Assembly (NCBI GenBank): GCA_034769895.1 | Contig: CM068372.1 | Coordinates: 380,823,910-380,887,909, forward strand | DNA from: Magicicada septendecula | Taxonomy: Eukaryota > Arthropoda > Insecta > Hemiptera > Cicadidae | DNA: 64,000 bases | Direction of reading: 5' to 3' | Shown: positions 1 to 10,233 of the stretch, in pieces | Numbering within the stretch: position 1 is the stretch's first letter | Layout of the letters: the number at the start of each line of letters is the position of its first letter | The notes under the pieces: generated by a model | The model's database searches: none | Seen by the model: only the letters and a program-made list of their open reading frames with translations | What the model was told of the DNA's origin: nothing | Made by a program: the position numbers and the translations under genes

Positions 1-215
1 AGAGACACACACACACACACACACACGTAATCAATACTAACTGCCAGATCAGCGAGGCAACTTGTTTACTTTAGCTCCAAAGTTTTAATCTCATAATCAG
101 AAAAAACTTTCCTACATCTCTCATGCCAACAAACTTGTTAATCGCTTAACATCACGCGAAAGTTCGCACACATATTAGCGATATCTTATACAGATGTAAC
201 ATTTTCAGAACAGGG
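1..215. repeat. Left copy of a dispersed repeat, starting with an (AC)n tract
   Basis: The first 26 bases are an AC microsatellite. The following ~190 bases (ACTGCCAGATCAGCGAGG, then a TTGTTTACTTT block, ending near TTTTCAGAACA) recur in diverged form and in the same orientation at 5391-5590, where the start is also CA-rich. This looks like one repeat family, or an ancient duplication, at both ends of a 5-kb block. No coding potential is visible. Confidence 0.5.
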
Positions 216-668
216 CGGTTGGAAATGACGTAACCTTGAAGTACATAAAAATTTTGGTAGAAATTCGAATGTCAGTCAGAGGTCAAATTGAACCAGTGCT
301 GTGTCAAATAAAAATATTTACCAACTCTTGAATATCTTCCAACTGCTAAGTATTAGGCCATCTGTGTGCTCAAAATTCCATGTTCAAAAGTATTATGAAA
401 CATAAGTAGTCCGCATTGTACCGTAATACGGCATACGGCAGCGTTCATAGCGTACTTTGACTAGTGTAGTACATACAGTGACGTAACGTGCAATGCACGC
501 GCATTCTTTTGCTAGTAAGCTGCCACTTTGTTTGTTCGACGTGGAGACCATGACTTCTGAGCATCGTGCTCTCTCAGTTTGAACTTATGTTAACAATAAT
601 GATTTTATACTCTATTATATAATTAAAAATAATTGTACGATATCTCAACAAACATCTGTCACCTACAG
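216..668. other. Non-coding stretch, nothing recognised
   Basis: No ORF, structured RNA or clear repeat can be supported here. The last ~25 bases (GATATCTCAACAAACATC) match the start of the non-LTR fragment at 52808, so the family A element probably begins just before 669 and is then interrupted. Confidence 0.4.
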
Positions 669-897
669 TATTTCTAAAGCTTTTCGTCCTTTGTCACAGT
701 ACTGTGGTTACTGACGAACACCGTGTCTGTAACCACACGGTGTTACAAACAAACAAATTTGTATTAAAAACCGCGTTTCACTGAAGATGGCCTCAAGAGG
801 TGAGGCCGAAACGTCGGATAACACCATCCGTCAGAATGGCAATTATAGAAGACCATGTCAATAGTAGACCCGTATCTCAATTTCAATAAATATCTCT
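669..897 (+). mobile_element. Short insertion carrying a hammerhead-like motif, inside a non-LTR remnant
   Basis: The related fragment at 52808-52860 runs straight from CAACAAACATTTGTCACTC to GTGTTAGACAAG. Here the same two sequences are separated by about 230 bp, so this block is a later insertion. It contains CACAGTACTGTGGTTACTGA, shared in part with the elements near 3560, 17100 and 47060, then the hammerhead-like core at 781-815, and ends in AT-rich AATAAATATC. I infer a short non-autonomous element of PLE type. Its exact ends are not fixed. Confidence 0.5.
781..815 (+). ncRNA. Hammerhead-like ribozyme motif (PLE type)
   Basis: The sequence reads CTGAAGA, then a stem-loop with six paired bases (GGCCTC with GAGGCC), then GAAACGTC. 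This is the order of the hammerhead core (CUGANGA, helix II, GAAA, cleavage triplet). The near absence of helix III matches the small hammerhead variants known from Penelope-like retroelements, which are thought to work as dimers. Activity is not shown. Confidence 0.55.
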
Positions 898-904
898 CAA
901 TCAA

Positions 905-1735
905 TGTGTTAGACAAGGGTACAGTATATCACTTGCTATTTTAACATTTATATCGACGATCTAGTAAGGAATTGGAAACATCTAGTGGATCCTGGCATTA
1001 AGATATCACGATAGCGATATTTGAGTGCGCTGTTCTTTGAAGACGACTTGCTTATTATTCAAAATACAGAATCTGCTTTACAAAAATCTGTATTTAAGCT
1101 TCATCAGATTTGTAAACAATACAATATGAAAATCCCCACTATAAAAACAAAGGTAAAGGCATTTTGAGGCAAGGAACCAATAAGTACCAAAATAATAATT
1201 AATGATCAAATTGTAAAACAGGTGAGCAATATTAACTATTTGGAAGATGATATTGGTTATGATAAGAATTATGATACTGATGTTAAGTTAGGTAAGTTCA
1301 AGACAATCTGTGTGACAATCAATCGTATCTTTAGAAACAAGGTAGGCCGGTGTACAAATATTAAAGTCTTACAAAGTTATGGCGGTCCCTGCACTGTCCT
1401 ATGGGTATGAAGTATGGACGACAACCAAGAAGCAAGACAGTAAAATACAGACCTCGGAAATCGCATTCTTAAGATGAGTCAAAAAGTATTCTACAAATGA
1501 TCGTATAACGGATAAGGTCATAAGAAAAGAATTACAAGTTTTTAACTTGAATAAAAGACTAAAAGATTATAAACAACGGTGGAAAAAATGCTTAGAAAGA
1601 ATGTTAGATCCAAGACTGGCCAAACAAGTCTGGAAATATAAACCAATAGGACACAGATGTGTGGGTAGACCCAGGAAGAGATGGCTGGAGGATCTTTGGA
1701 GGCGAAACTGGCAGCACCTTACTGCGTCGTGATGT
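905..1735 (+). pseudogene. Non-LTR retrotransposon RT remnant, family A copy 1
   Basis: Broken frames read as the 3' half of a non-LTR reverse transcriptase. Near 1030-1060 is FFEDDLLII, a degraded form of the F/YADD catalytic motif. The segment ending NINYLEDDIGYDK at about 1222-1410 is the usual post-RT region. At 1547-1732 is the C-terminal tail, with RLKDYKQRWKKCLERM and GRPRKRWLEDLW, typical of RTE/CR1-like elements. Several stops and frameshifts separate the pieces. The element ends in a GAT-type tail at 1742-1770. A second copy lies at 52808-53515. The family-level call is sound; the clade is tentative. Confidence 0.7.
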
Positions 1736-1741
1736 ACCTTC

Positions 1742-1770
1742 ATGATGATGATGATGATGATGATGATGAT
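1742..1770. repeat. (GAT)n tail of the family A element
   Basis: About nine ATG/GAT units directly follow the C-terminal codons of the non-LTR remnant. Similar trinucleotide tails end the related fragments near 43040, 46240, 53490 and 54350, so this is read as the element's 3' terminus rather than an unrelated microsatellite. Confidence 0.7.
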
Positions 1771-1774
1771 GGCG

Positions 1775-2205
1775 ATTTTATAGTTGTTAGACAATGTGTA
1801 CTTAGGAGATATTTTAACTTGGCACCTCATGGGACTGTGTCACATGGTTCACTATTAGAAGTTGTGTAAGTTCCTTAGGGTGTCTGCTTGTGACCGCAAA
1901 CTAAGAGGGACAATACAGTCACCAAAAATGATTTAAAATGTTTTTCTCTGCAATCTTGTGCAGCCCAAAAAGTTCTGCACGTCAATTCTCTACAGTTTTA
2001 CTATTTCAGCCAGATCATTCATGACAACATTGCACCAGGATCTCCAGTTTCATCCTTATAAACTTCAAATTGTGCAAGAACTTCAGCCTCAAGGTTTGGT
2101 TACGCGCATTTGTTTTCCACGAAATACATAATTCAGAGAAGCTACACACCTTTATTATGTTAGACGAAGGATTGTGTTTGTATTCCGAGTTATTCTTTTT
2201 TGAGA
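1775..2205. other. Non-coding spacer
   Basis: No supported gene or repeat. The reading frames here are short and show no protein family features. Confidence 0.4.
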
Positions 2206-2211
2206 ACAAAA

Positions 2212-2320
2212 TTCTTCTTCTTCTTCTTCTTCTTCTTCTTCTTCTTCTTCTTCTTCTTCTTCTTCTTCTTCTTCTTCTTCTTCTTCTTCTTCTTCTCCTT
2301 CTTCTTCTTCTTCTTCTTCT
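2212..2320. repeat. (CTT)n microsatellite, the GAA tail of a minus-strand non-LTR element
   Basis: About 36 CTT units with one CTC interruption. On the minus strand this is (GAA)n, and it lies directly after the 3' end of the reverse-strand fragment at 2326-2640. Confidence 0.85.
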
Positions 2321-2325
2321 CATTT

Positions 2326-2640
2326 TCAAGGATTAGGTTATATAAACCTGTTCCGGCACCATCTCATCCTCGCACGACCCACGTCTCTTCTACCAATGGC
2401 TTTATAGTTCAATTGCCGCTTTCGGCAATTGCTCCTCTTTTATACTTTGCAGATGATACCACCATTGTGTTCTGTAAATTGAAATAATTTCTTTTATGTC
2501 CTTTACTTCGAGTTTTGCTCTTATATCTTCATTCCTTATTCTAATTTGTAACGTACAATTTAAAGTATTTCGAAGAAACTGCATTACAGCACTCTGAATT
2601 TTGCCGCTTTCCTTTTTTATCATGACCCATGCCTCACTCT
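2326..2640 (-). pseudogene. Non-LTR retrotransposon C-terminal fragment, family D
   Basis: The minus strand encodes MQFLRNTLNCTLQIRIRNED followed by IRAKL and a YRTQWWYHLQSI segment, the usual C-terminal end of RTE-like polymerases (MKFLR...RNEDIR...WW.HL.R). A frameshift near 2402 precedes a degraded GRARMRW-like stretch. The (GAA)n tail follows. Only the last ~100 residues remain. Confidence 0.6.
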
Positions 2641-2644
2641 TTTG

Positions 2645-3490
2645 TTAGGGTCCTACTGCCACAGTTTCCAGATCTTACACCGAGGCTGATTTGGATACTA
2701 CAAGTATTTCAAAGTTTTACATGAACAGGTTACCGGCCTGTTGCACAACCCCCTACCAGGTGGACCAGAGCCTCTTCTCTCAGGGTTACCATACCTTAGC
2801 CGAAAGGCCCCTGTTTTGGGGCGCAGGAGATTCTCTCTCACCCTTCTCTTTCTGAGATAGCAATTGGTGGCTTTGTATCAGTTATTCTGATAATAAAACT
2901 TTCTTAGTATTTCCAGTGCTCACCAATCGGCATCAGTGAGCTCTCCAAGATCCTAAGCCACCTGAAATTAAGAAATTAGAATTAAAAACCCTACCTGTCT
3001 CTTCCCTAGCCCTCGATTACTCTAATAGCGTCGGGGTCAGAAAAGAACAAGAGGCACAGTCAAGACAGAAAAGTTAAAATGAAGGGATCTCACCCAAGCC
3101 AAGTTAAAGCAAAGTGAGAATCTAGCTAGAGCACATCGGGATTGCCAAACCCGTATCCACGAGAGTACAAGAGTATCCAAGTCACTGATGTAGAGTACAA
3201 ACAAAACTTGCGTTATTGTTAAGTGTTAAGTAAACCCTCCCCAAGTGAATACTAGCCCCTGCACAGCATTCGTGGCATTGTTTAGTTCGGAGTTGTTTTT
3301 TCGAAATTGTCGGGCCGTATTTCTTTGAGGACGGTGAGAGTATAGCTGTAACCAGTGAACAGTATCTAACAATTTGCAAGACTTTTTTACCTCAATTACG
3401 AATGGTGAACGTGGATATGTACAAATTATGTTTTCTGGATCTATTCCTTAGGCTCTCAGGGTCGGCGTCGTAATTGCTAATACTACTATC
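2645..3490. other. Non-coding stretch, unrecognised
   Basis: About 850 bp with no supported gene. GC is somewhat higher than in the flanks at 2740-2850. I see no match to other parts of this window. Confidence 0.35.
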
Positions 3491-3494
3491 CGAG

Positions 3495-3745
3495 CTGTAA
3501 GCCTGTGGGTTTCGATTTCTTTCTACAGACGTTTGGACCTCGCCTCACTCACCCTTTGCCACAGTACTGTGGAGTACTAACAGATACCTTGTCAGTTTGT
3601 TTAAGTCCTTTGACACTGAATATGTCCACCAGAGGTGAGGTCGAAATGTCTGTAGAAGAAAACGGAAGACCACAGCTTTACAGCCCTGATAGTAGTTTTA
3701 GCATTTATGTTTCCTGGGACACCGCCAGCATCTGGATGGATCTTT
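3495..3745 (+). mobile_element. Short element with a decayed hammerhead-like motif
   Basis: Shares CACAGTACTGTGG and the downstream hammerhead-like arrangement with the insert at 669-897. At 3616-3650 CTGAATA takes the place of CTGANGA, followed by a GTCCACC...GGTGAGGTC helix and GAAATGTC. The core is mutated, so this copy is probably dead. The translated frame here has no known domain. Confidence 0.45.
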
Positions 3746-3814
3746 AACAACAGACCTTTCCACAGCAATTAATTTCTAGTTATCCTGACACCACCATTCT
3801 TATAGTGATGGCCA

Positions 3815-4800
3815 CATATAGGCTATAGCTTACATCGATTTTGGAAAGCATTTGATAGAGTAGAGGCAGGCTGTGGCGATCCCGGGATCCCGCATTCGAG
3901 CCATACAAAGTCTTCGTGTGGAAAACAAAATCTTAATTGATACAGGAAGACGGACCACAACTCCTATTTTGGGCCTGACCAATTTTGGAATACGATAAGG
4001 ATGCCCCATTGTCATCTTTTCTTTTTTCCAATTTACACATAGACGATCTCATACCCAATTAGTAGATGAGCCTTCCAGAATATTTTATGATTGGTGACTC
4101 TGCAGTTGACCATTGTTACTTGCTGATGACCAGGTTATTCTGTAGTACTCGGAAAGTGGCTTCCAGATTGACTCATATCTGCAAGAATTTCGGTTTACAG
4201 ACCTCCCCACTGATGACCAAGGTGATCCCTTTTCATGGAGCTGATCCCATACGAGCAAAAACTGTTGTAAATAACACTTTTCTGGAGCAGATCAGAAATT
4301 TTGAATATCTGGGCTACAATGTATCCTTATACAGCAAACAATGGTGGGGTGAAGAAGCTGCACAAGTTCAACCATATGTGTGGAACCATCAGGAGAACTC
4401 TAAAATCAATGAGAAAAGAAATGCGCATAAAGTTCTACATGGCGATGGCCCCTACCCACAATTCTCTTTGGGTCTAAGAATAGGATTTTAACGAAGTCGC
4501 AGGCCAGTCGTATTTAAGATTTCTGTGGCAAATGGCAGGAAATACTGTTTAATATCGTAAAAGGAATTTCGGTGTACAGCAGGAACAGAATATTATGAGT
4601 ATATTCGATAGGATTGTCCAATATCGGCTAAAATTGTTATAACTATCTGGACTGAACGAAAGACAGTCGCATCTCCAAACAACTGAGGAATTATAAAGTA
4701 AAAGGACGAAGATACGTGGGGCGTCCGAAGAAGCGTTTCAGTGACCAGCTCTAGTTATCTGCTTCGGGCCGGAACAAATCATTTTTGTTTAATCCTTGCT
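3815..4800 (+). pseudogene. Non-LTR retrotransposon RT remnant, family B copy 1
   Basis: The segment around 3840-4060 carries the VRQGCP-like block (degraded, with a stop) and near 4120 a LADDQ-type catalytic motif. At 4066-4491 an open stretch reads TSPLMTKVIPFHGADPIRAK and FLEQIRNFEYLGYNVS, the standard sequence downstream of YADD in RTE-like elements. The end, near 4700-4740, is a GRPKKRFSDQL motif. A second, shorter copy lies at 52170-52650 and a 3' scrap at 54369-54480. The element runs into the GAA-rich tail at 4799. Confidence 0.65.
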
Positions 4801-5039
4801 GAAGAAGAAGAAGAAGAAGAAGAAGAAGAAGAAGAAGAAGAAGAAGAAGAAGAAGAAGAAGATGATGATGAAGAAGAAGAAGATGATGAAGAAGAAGAAG
4901 ATGATGAAGGTGGAGGAGGAGGAGCAGAAGAAGAAGAAGAAGAAGAAGAAGAAGAAGAAGAAGAAGAAGAAGAAGAAGAAGAAGAAGAAGGTGGAGGAGG
5001 AGGAGGAGGAGCAGCAGAAGAAGAAGAAGAAGATGATGA

Positions 5040-5073
<34 letters not shown>

Positions 5074-5076
5074 GTT
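4799..5076. repeat. Composite GAA/GAT/GGA/GGT microsatellite
   Basis: About 280 bp of trinucleotide repeats in blocks: (GAA)n, GAT, GAA, GGTGGAGGAGGAGGAGCA, a second (GAA)n, GGA, (GAT)n and (GGT)n. Translations are poly-Glu/Asp or poly-Lys and are not genes. It starts just after the 3' end of the family B element, so it probably grew from that element's tail. A similar composite lies in inverted orientation at 34950-35131. Confidence 0.9.
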
Positions 5077-5390
5077 ACGGTGGCATCTCTGTGTTACCCT
5101 GGTTCTCCGATCTAGTATTTCCTGAATTCTTCTTATGGACTATCACAAGCAATTAGAAGTCTTACAGACATGCTGTGCCATCATACTGAAATCGAAGAAC
5201 CGCGTCAGAGCTGCGATACGTTACGAGAAGTGATGGGCAGCATAATGAAACCTCTATGAAAGCTTACGAGTGAAAATGTAATACATTAACAAACAACTAA
5301 TCAGCAAGGATTAGTACGGATGTAAAAGGAAAATCGTCTACAGCATTTCATTAGGCGTGCAATGTACACAGGATAAACTGCCGACAGACG
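5077..5390. other. Non-coding spacer
   Basis: No gene, RNA or repeat supported. Confidence 0.4.
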
Positions 5391-5590
5391 AGACACTTCA
5401 CACACACGTACACGCACGCACTCACGCATACACCGCAACAATATTAACTGCCAAAACAGGGAGGTAAGTTGTTTACTTTGCTCAGAGTTTGTATCTCGTA
5501 ATCACATAATACTTTCCCACGTTCTTATGCCGGTGAAGTTGTAAAACGTTACAGTCTGTCACAGCAAAAAGTCTCTGACATTTTCTGAAC
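5391..5590. repeat. Right copy of the dispersed repeat at 1-215
   Basis: A CA-rich start, then ATTAACTGCCAAAACAGGGAGG, TTGTTTACTTT, a CTCGTAATCA block and an end at TTTTCTGAACA, aligning in order with 1-215 at moderate divergence. Confidence 0.5.
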
Positions 5591-6259
5591 AAGTTTGTCA
5601 TGTATAGTACATTTAATAAAAATAACAACACAATATCGGCCACTTCTGTCGACCTGTTACGGGAAATTGAAGGATTTCACATTACACCTGATAAGAGTAA
5701 CGAATAAAGTGTTGGTTCAAACATTTCGCGGTGTTCCGAGCATAATGTGGCAAAATGACGACAGAATAGTTACAGAGAGAAGAAGAAAGTGTCCATATTG
5801 ACTTGTCAGACCTTTCATTTTCGTTACTTTAGATGTGACGCTTAATATGAATTTCAAGAGACATCAAGAGATTCGGGAGATGAATAAAAACAATCTAGAC
5901 AGGAGTATTGAATTACCAAAGATGAAATCGAAAGATAAATAGGAACAGAGAAATCGATACATTACATTACGTAGAAGATACACCAATAATACGTTACGCA
6001 CAATAAGAATATTGTTACGTAATGCGGAAAAATGTAAAGTACCGTTTACCAAATGGTAAAAGCTTAAGAGCATGATAATGTCTTTCAGCCGCCAGCTAAA
6101 CGCAACATTATTATGGTTACTGACTGACTGATTGGTTACATACCTATCTACAGCTATGCAGTGTTGTTTGCTTGTTAGGTCTTTAATCTGCGACGGACGT
6201 TAGCACGTTAGCGGTCGCGGTTTTAGTTAACGATTCCCGGCTGGTAAATGATGACGTCA
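5591..6259. other. Non-coding stretch upstream of a gypsy LTR
   Basis: No domain is recognisable in the short frames here. The region contains several TTACGTAA-type sequences near 5990-6035 but no clear element boundary. Confidence 0.35.
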
Positions 6260-6838
6260 TGCAGCGTGATGCGTTACAGAAATTTTCAAATGACCCCCAG
6301 CCATAAGAGATCATCATGTCAAAAGTGTTACACTATTACAGAACATTCTCGGCTATTCAAGTGAAATCCGGCTGTAATGTTGTGTGCGTTCGTGATCTCA
6401 ACATGCGTTAGCCAGACTGTTCCTGATTCGCCGTGTCAAGGTAGCAATCAATTACGTTCTGGTGTTTCTAGTAACGTTCTTGGTGCGTAGTATGGATACT
6501 TCTAGATTACTCAGCGTTGTATAAACACAAGACTTCAGCGACGCTTAGTTCAGTTTTTAGTTGCGATATATTCCAGTGCGGTTCGAAGTATTGTGGCAAA
6601 GTGTTATGTTTTTTATAAATTTTCGGGCCAATTGTAATACAAATGATTTTTTTATACTCGTTGAGAGTAGGCCTATTATTGCGTGTGAACAATTTTTATT
6701 TGATTTGTTGGAAAAGACTATCTTGTTGATTACAAACTGTTTAATTGTAGTAATTAAAGCTGATGATTAGTGACTTAGCTGGTGTCTTATATTTTGTTTT
6801 CCACTGTACCATACGACGATCAATCGACCGCTGTAACA
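6260..6838 (+). mobile_element. Solo LTR of a Ty3/gypsy family (plus orientation)
   Basis: The last ~270 bp align with the reverse complement of the LTR at 61704-62260: CAGTGCGGTTCGA, a CAATTGTAATACAA block, TTAATTGTAGTAATTAAAGC, the GGTGTCTTAT block and TTTTCCACTGTACC. It ends in TGTAACA, mirroring the TGTTACG end of that LTR. The start near 6260 (TGCAGCGTGATGCGTTACAG) resembles the other LTR end, TGCAACGACATTACAG. No internal gypsy sequence follows, so it is a solo or fragment LTR. The start is approximate. Confidence 0.6.
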
Positions 6839-6860
6839 ATATGTTACGTGATAAACAATC

Positions 6861-7578
6861 GAAATTACGTGTAGTTATCATATCTTGATTCTGATTGTAT
6901 CACTATTATATTAACTTGACAGTCGAAATTACGTGTAGTTATCATACCTTGATTCTGATTGTATCACTATTATATTAACTTGACAGTAGAAATTACGTGT
7001 AGTTATCATACCTTGATTCTGATTGTATCACTATTATATTAACTTGACAGTAGAAATTACGTGTAGTTATCATACCTTGATTCTGATTGTATCACTATTA
7101 TATTAACTTGACAGTAGAAATTACGTGTAGTTATCATACCTTGATTCTGATTGTATCACTATTATATTAACTTGACAGTAGAAATTACGTGTAGTTATCA
7201 TACCTTGATTCTGATTGTATCACTATTATATTAACTTGACAGTAGAAATTACGTGTAGTTATCATATCTTGATTCTGATTGTATCACTATTATATTAACT
7301 TGACAGTCGAAATTACGTGTAGTTATCATATCTTGATTCTGATTGTATCACTATTATATTAACTTGACAGTAGAAATTACGTGTAGTTATCATATCTTGA
7401 TTCTGATTGTATCACTATTATATTAACTTGACAGTCGAAATTACGTGTAGTTATCATATCTTGATTCTGATTGTATCACTATTATATTAACTTAACAGTC
7501 GAAATTACGTGTAGTTATCATATCTTGATTCTGATTGTATCACTATTATATTAACTTGACAGCAGAAATTACGCACAG
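6861..7578. repeat. 64-bp minisatellite, 11 copies
   Basis: GAAATTACGTGTAGTTATCA recurs at 6861 and then every 64 bp to 7501, giving 11 full units plus a partial twelfth at 7565. Units are nearly identical and differ at TATC/TACC and CAGTC/CAGTA. The TACC/CAGTA type is concentrated in units 2-6, which suggests block expansion. The array starts 22 bp after the gypsy LTR end. Confidence 0.97.
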
Positions 7579-7759
7579 AAGCGTTTCATAACATTTGTTG
7601 TCAGATCGTCTGTATGAAGCTGATCCCGATTTCTGCAGTGCTCCTGGTATTGGTGATAGGGATTCCGATGTTGTGTAATCTGTTGTGTAGCGTTCAAATA
7701 GTGTATAAGATTAGAAATATGTTTGATAATTTAAAATTACAAAGGTTTTAAAAACCTGT

Positions 7760-7940
7760 GACGGTATGTAAACATCTGCACTCCGGTATCAGCGACGCAA
7801 ACACCTGGCGGTGCGTGGCACCTGACGAACACACAGCGAGCCAATCAGGGATCAGCAGCCGAGACGTGCCACCTGACGTGATCGGAGCTAGCCAATCAGC
7901 GATCCCGGTCAGGGCATAAAAAGAGCGCCGCTAGAATTTT
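7760..7940 (+). promoter_or_regulatory. Promoter-like block: two CCAAT boxes and a TATA-like box
   Basis: A ~48-bp unit is present twice in tandem (7817 and 7866), each with CACCTGACG followed by AGCCAATCAG. A CATAAAAAGAG TATA-like sequence follows at ~7917. The order of paired CCAAT boxes about 50-100 bp upstream of a TATA-like box is typical of RNA polymerase II promoters, including LTRs. It could be part of an unrecognised LTR or the regulatory region of the element downstream. Confidence 0.4.
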
Positions 7941-8328
7941 TTGCGCAACGTCAACTACCTACATCATTTGGCCACGACCTACACCCGTTTAATTCTCTTC
8001 GGAGATCTAAACACCCACCAGCAACACGCAAGTTGCGTTCGCGGCACGCAAGTGCTCCAAGCAGTCAATAACTTCGGTCTAAGGAACCACTGCTGGTGGC
8101 AGTACTGCGGTCCCGGTGAGGCTCAGTCTTGATCATCACAGAGTCCTCTTGCCTGCAACGGCTCACATTGAAGTTACCGCTGTGGAGATGTTGAACACTC
8201 TGGGCGGTATACTCTTGGTAGCGGCGTACAAAGCGCCGCAAAAAGCTCCTTCACCCCGATCTTGCTGTCGCGTTCGATGCACATAGGAGGGTCATCATGG
8301 CCGGCGACCTGAATTGTAAGCATCGCGA

Positions 8329-10233
8329 TTGAAACAGTCGCTTGACTACCCCAAACGGGAAGCGCTTACGCAGGTTTGCAGATTCACGCAGGGGACAGTG
8401 ATTGGGCCTGCCCAACCTACGTTCTACTCCTCACAACTCCGCGCGGCTTCCGATGGCTTGGACATAGCGGTGATCTCCAAAGAAGCGGTGATCCCGGTCC
8501 ATGTGTCCGCGCTAACGGAACTATCGTCCGAACATCTCCCCATCTTGATACACGTCGCTACCCAGCACGTCGTACGCAGAGATGTCAGGAAGGTGGTAGA
8601 ATGGGACCGCTGTGGCCCGGCGTTAAGTCGCCGATTGCCAGAGGCGGGACCACTCGAAACTGTCCGCCAAGTCGACGAGACAGTTGCCGCATTTGATGAG
8701 GCTGTCGTATCTGCGATCGACGCGTCTTCCAGGATGAAGCCTGGCGTCACGCCCCACTGCCAGCGGATCCCTGAGGAGACGAGTGCTCTCGCTTGTGAGA
8801 GAAATCGCCTCCGGAGACGCTGGCAGCGGACCCGTGATCCGGCCGACAAGGCAGTCTACAACCGGGCGACCGGAATTTTACGTCGTGAAATGCAGGCTTA
8901 CCGGAGACGCTGTTGGGAACTCGCCGTGGCCCAAGCGGGGGACGGATCGGACGAAAGTAGCCCTTACCGGATACCTTCGGCTTTGGTAGGGAAGAGGCAC
9001 CGACCTCGTATCCCAGCCATTGCTGGAACTTTCGGTCAAATCCTGGCTCGCCCGGAGGTGAAGGCCGAGTGCTTGGGCGCGTGTTTTGAGCGTCAGTTCG
9101 CTCCAAACCCGCCCATGGACTGGGACTTCGATGAAGAAGTCGAGAACGAAGTGGAAGTCTTTCTGTCTCTTCCAGAAATCACTGCAGAGCCCGAACCCAT
9201 TACTAGGGAAGAGGTCACAGATCGGCTCGTTGAACTCGTACCGAGAAAAGTTCCTGGCCCGGACGGCGTCTCGAACGCCTCTTTAACTCGACTCCCGGAG
9301 CAAGGAGTACTATTCTTGGTTGCGCTGTTCAACGCGTGTCTAAGACTGGCCTATTTTCCCCAGAAATGGCGAAAGGCGACGGTCATAGTGATCCCGAAGC
9401 AGGGAAAGGACGCTTCCCGTCACGGCAACCTCCGGCCCATTAGTCTACTGTCAGCCACGTCAAAGGTCCTCGAACGTCTTGTACAACGGAGAATCCTAGA
9501 CCATCTACAAAACTTCGATGTACTGGTCCCCGAACAGTTCGGTTTCCGTGTGGGGCATTCTACCACTCATCAGCTGATGAGACCGGTGGAATACATCACG
9601 GGCGCCGGCTGTTGGAATGAGCAGACTGTCGCCTGTTTCCTAGATGTGGAGAAGGCCTTTGATAGTGTCTGGCACGACGGGCTCTTGTTCAAGCTCCGGG
9701 AAATCCAGCTTTCAGATTGCTACCTTCGCTTGATCGCTAGCTTTCTGACGGAGAGGACTTTCTGCTTAAGAATAGATGACCATGTCTCTTCCGAGAGACG
9801 CATTACAGCCGGGGTACCTCAAGGTAGCGTGCTAGGGCCTCTTCTGTTCTCCGTGTACGTCAACGACGCACCCAGAGAGCCTGGAGTCCAGATGGCCCTG
9901 TTTGCCGACGACACGGCGGTCTATACCGTCGATCGGAACGCTGACAGGGCTATCCCACGACTCCAGCGCGCACTCGATGCGTATACGACGTGGACGGAAA
10001 CCTGGAAAGTTGCCGTCAACGAAACCAAGAGCTCCGCGGTGCTATTCTTAAAGCACCGGAAAGAACCGCGAGGACGAATGATACTCAGTATTTACCCTGG
10101 TCGAGAGAGGTTAAATACCTCGGTGTCCACATTGATCGTCGGCTCACCTGGCGTGCCCACGCTGAGACGATGCGAAAGAGAGCGTCCGCTCGTCTCGCGC
10201 AACTGTTTCCGATACTTGTCAACAAGGCTATGA
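8329..10233 (+). CDS. Jockey-type reverse transcriptase (ORF2 fragment, broken at both ends)
   Basis: The open frame covers 634 codons without a real N-terminus; its first ~35 residues are out of frame relative to the endonuclease. Reverse transcriptase motifs appear in order: VPGPDGVSNASL near residue 310, RPISLLSATSKVLERL near 370, FLDVEKAFDSVWH near 440, GVPQGSVLGPLLF near 490 and the catalytic LFADDTAVY at about 524-532. Sequence and order match the jockey clade. After about 10050 the true frame shifts, so the last ~50 residues listed in this frame are not native and the protein continues in the frame of 9990-10574. No full-length protein can be made from this copy. Confidence 0.85.
   Translation: MKQSLDYPKREALTQVCRFTQGTVIGPAQPTFYSSQLRAASDGLDIAVISKEAVIPVHVSALTELSSEHLPILIHVATQHVVRRDVRKVVEWDRCGPALSRRLPEAGPLETVRQVDETVAAFDEAVVSAIDASSRMKPGVTPHCQRIPEETSALACERNRLRRRWQRTRDPADKAVYNRATGILRREMQAYRRRCWELAVAQAGDGSDESSPYRIPSALVGKRHRPRIPAIAGTFGQILARPEVKAECLGACFERQFAPNPPMDWDFDEEVENEVEVFLSLPEITAEPEPITREEVTDRLVELVPRKVPGPDGVSNASLTRLPEQGVLFLVALFNACLRLAYFPQKWRKATVIVIPKQGKDASRHGNLRPISLLSATSKVLERLVQRRILDHLQNFDVLVPEQFGFRVGHSTTHQLMRPVEYITGAGCWNEQTVACFLDVEKAFDSVWHDGLLFKLREIQLSDCYLRLIASFLTERTFCLRIDDHVSSERRITAGVPQGSVLGPLLFSVYVNDAPREPGVQMALFADDTAVYTVDRNADRAIPRLQRALDAYTTWTETWKVAVNETKSSAVLFLKHRKEPRGRMILSIYPGRERLNTSVSTLIVGSPGVPTLRRCERERPLVSRNCFRYLSTRL

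Noticed and set aside
4741..5125. Long acidic or poly-Lys open frames
   Set aside because: They are only translations of the trinucleotide microsatellite in different frames.
6861..7578. CRISPR array
   Set aside because: The whole 64-bp unit repeats with no unique spacers and the sequence is eukaryotic; it is a minisatellite.
8376..9332. Several 60-140 codon frames on both strands inside the jockey RT
   Set aside because: Shadows of the GC-rich RT frame; none has a domain.
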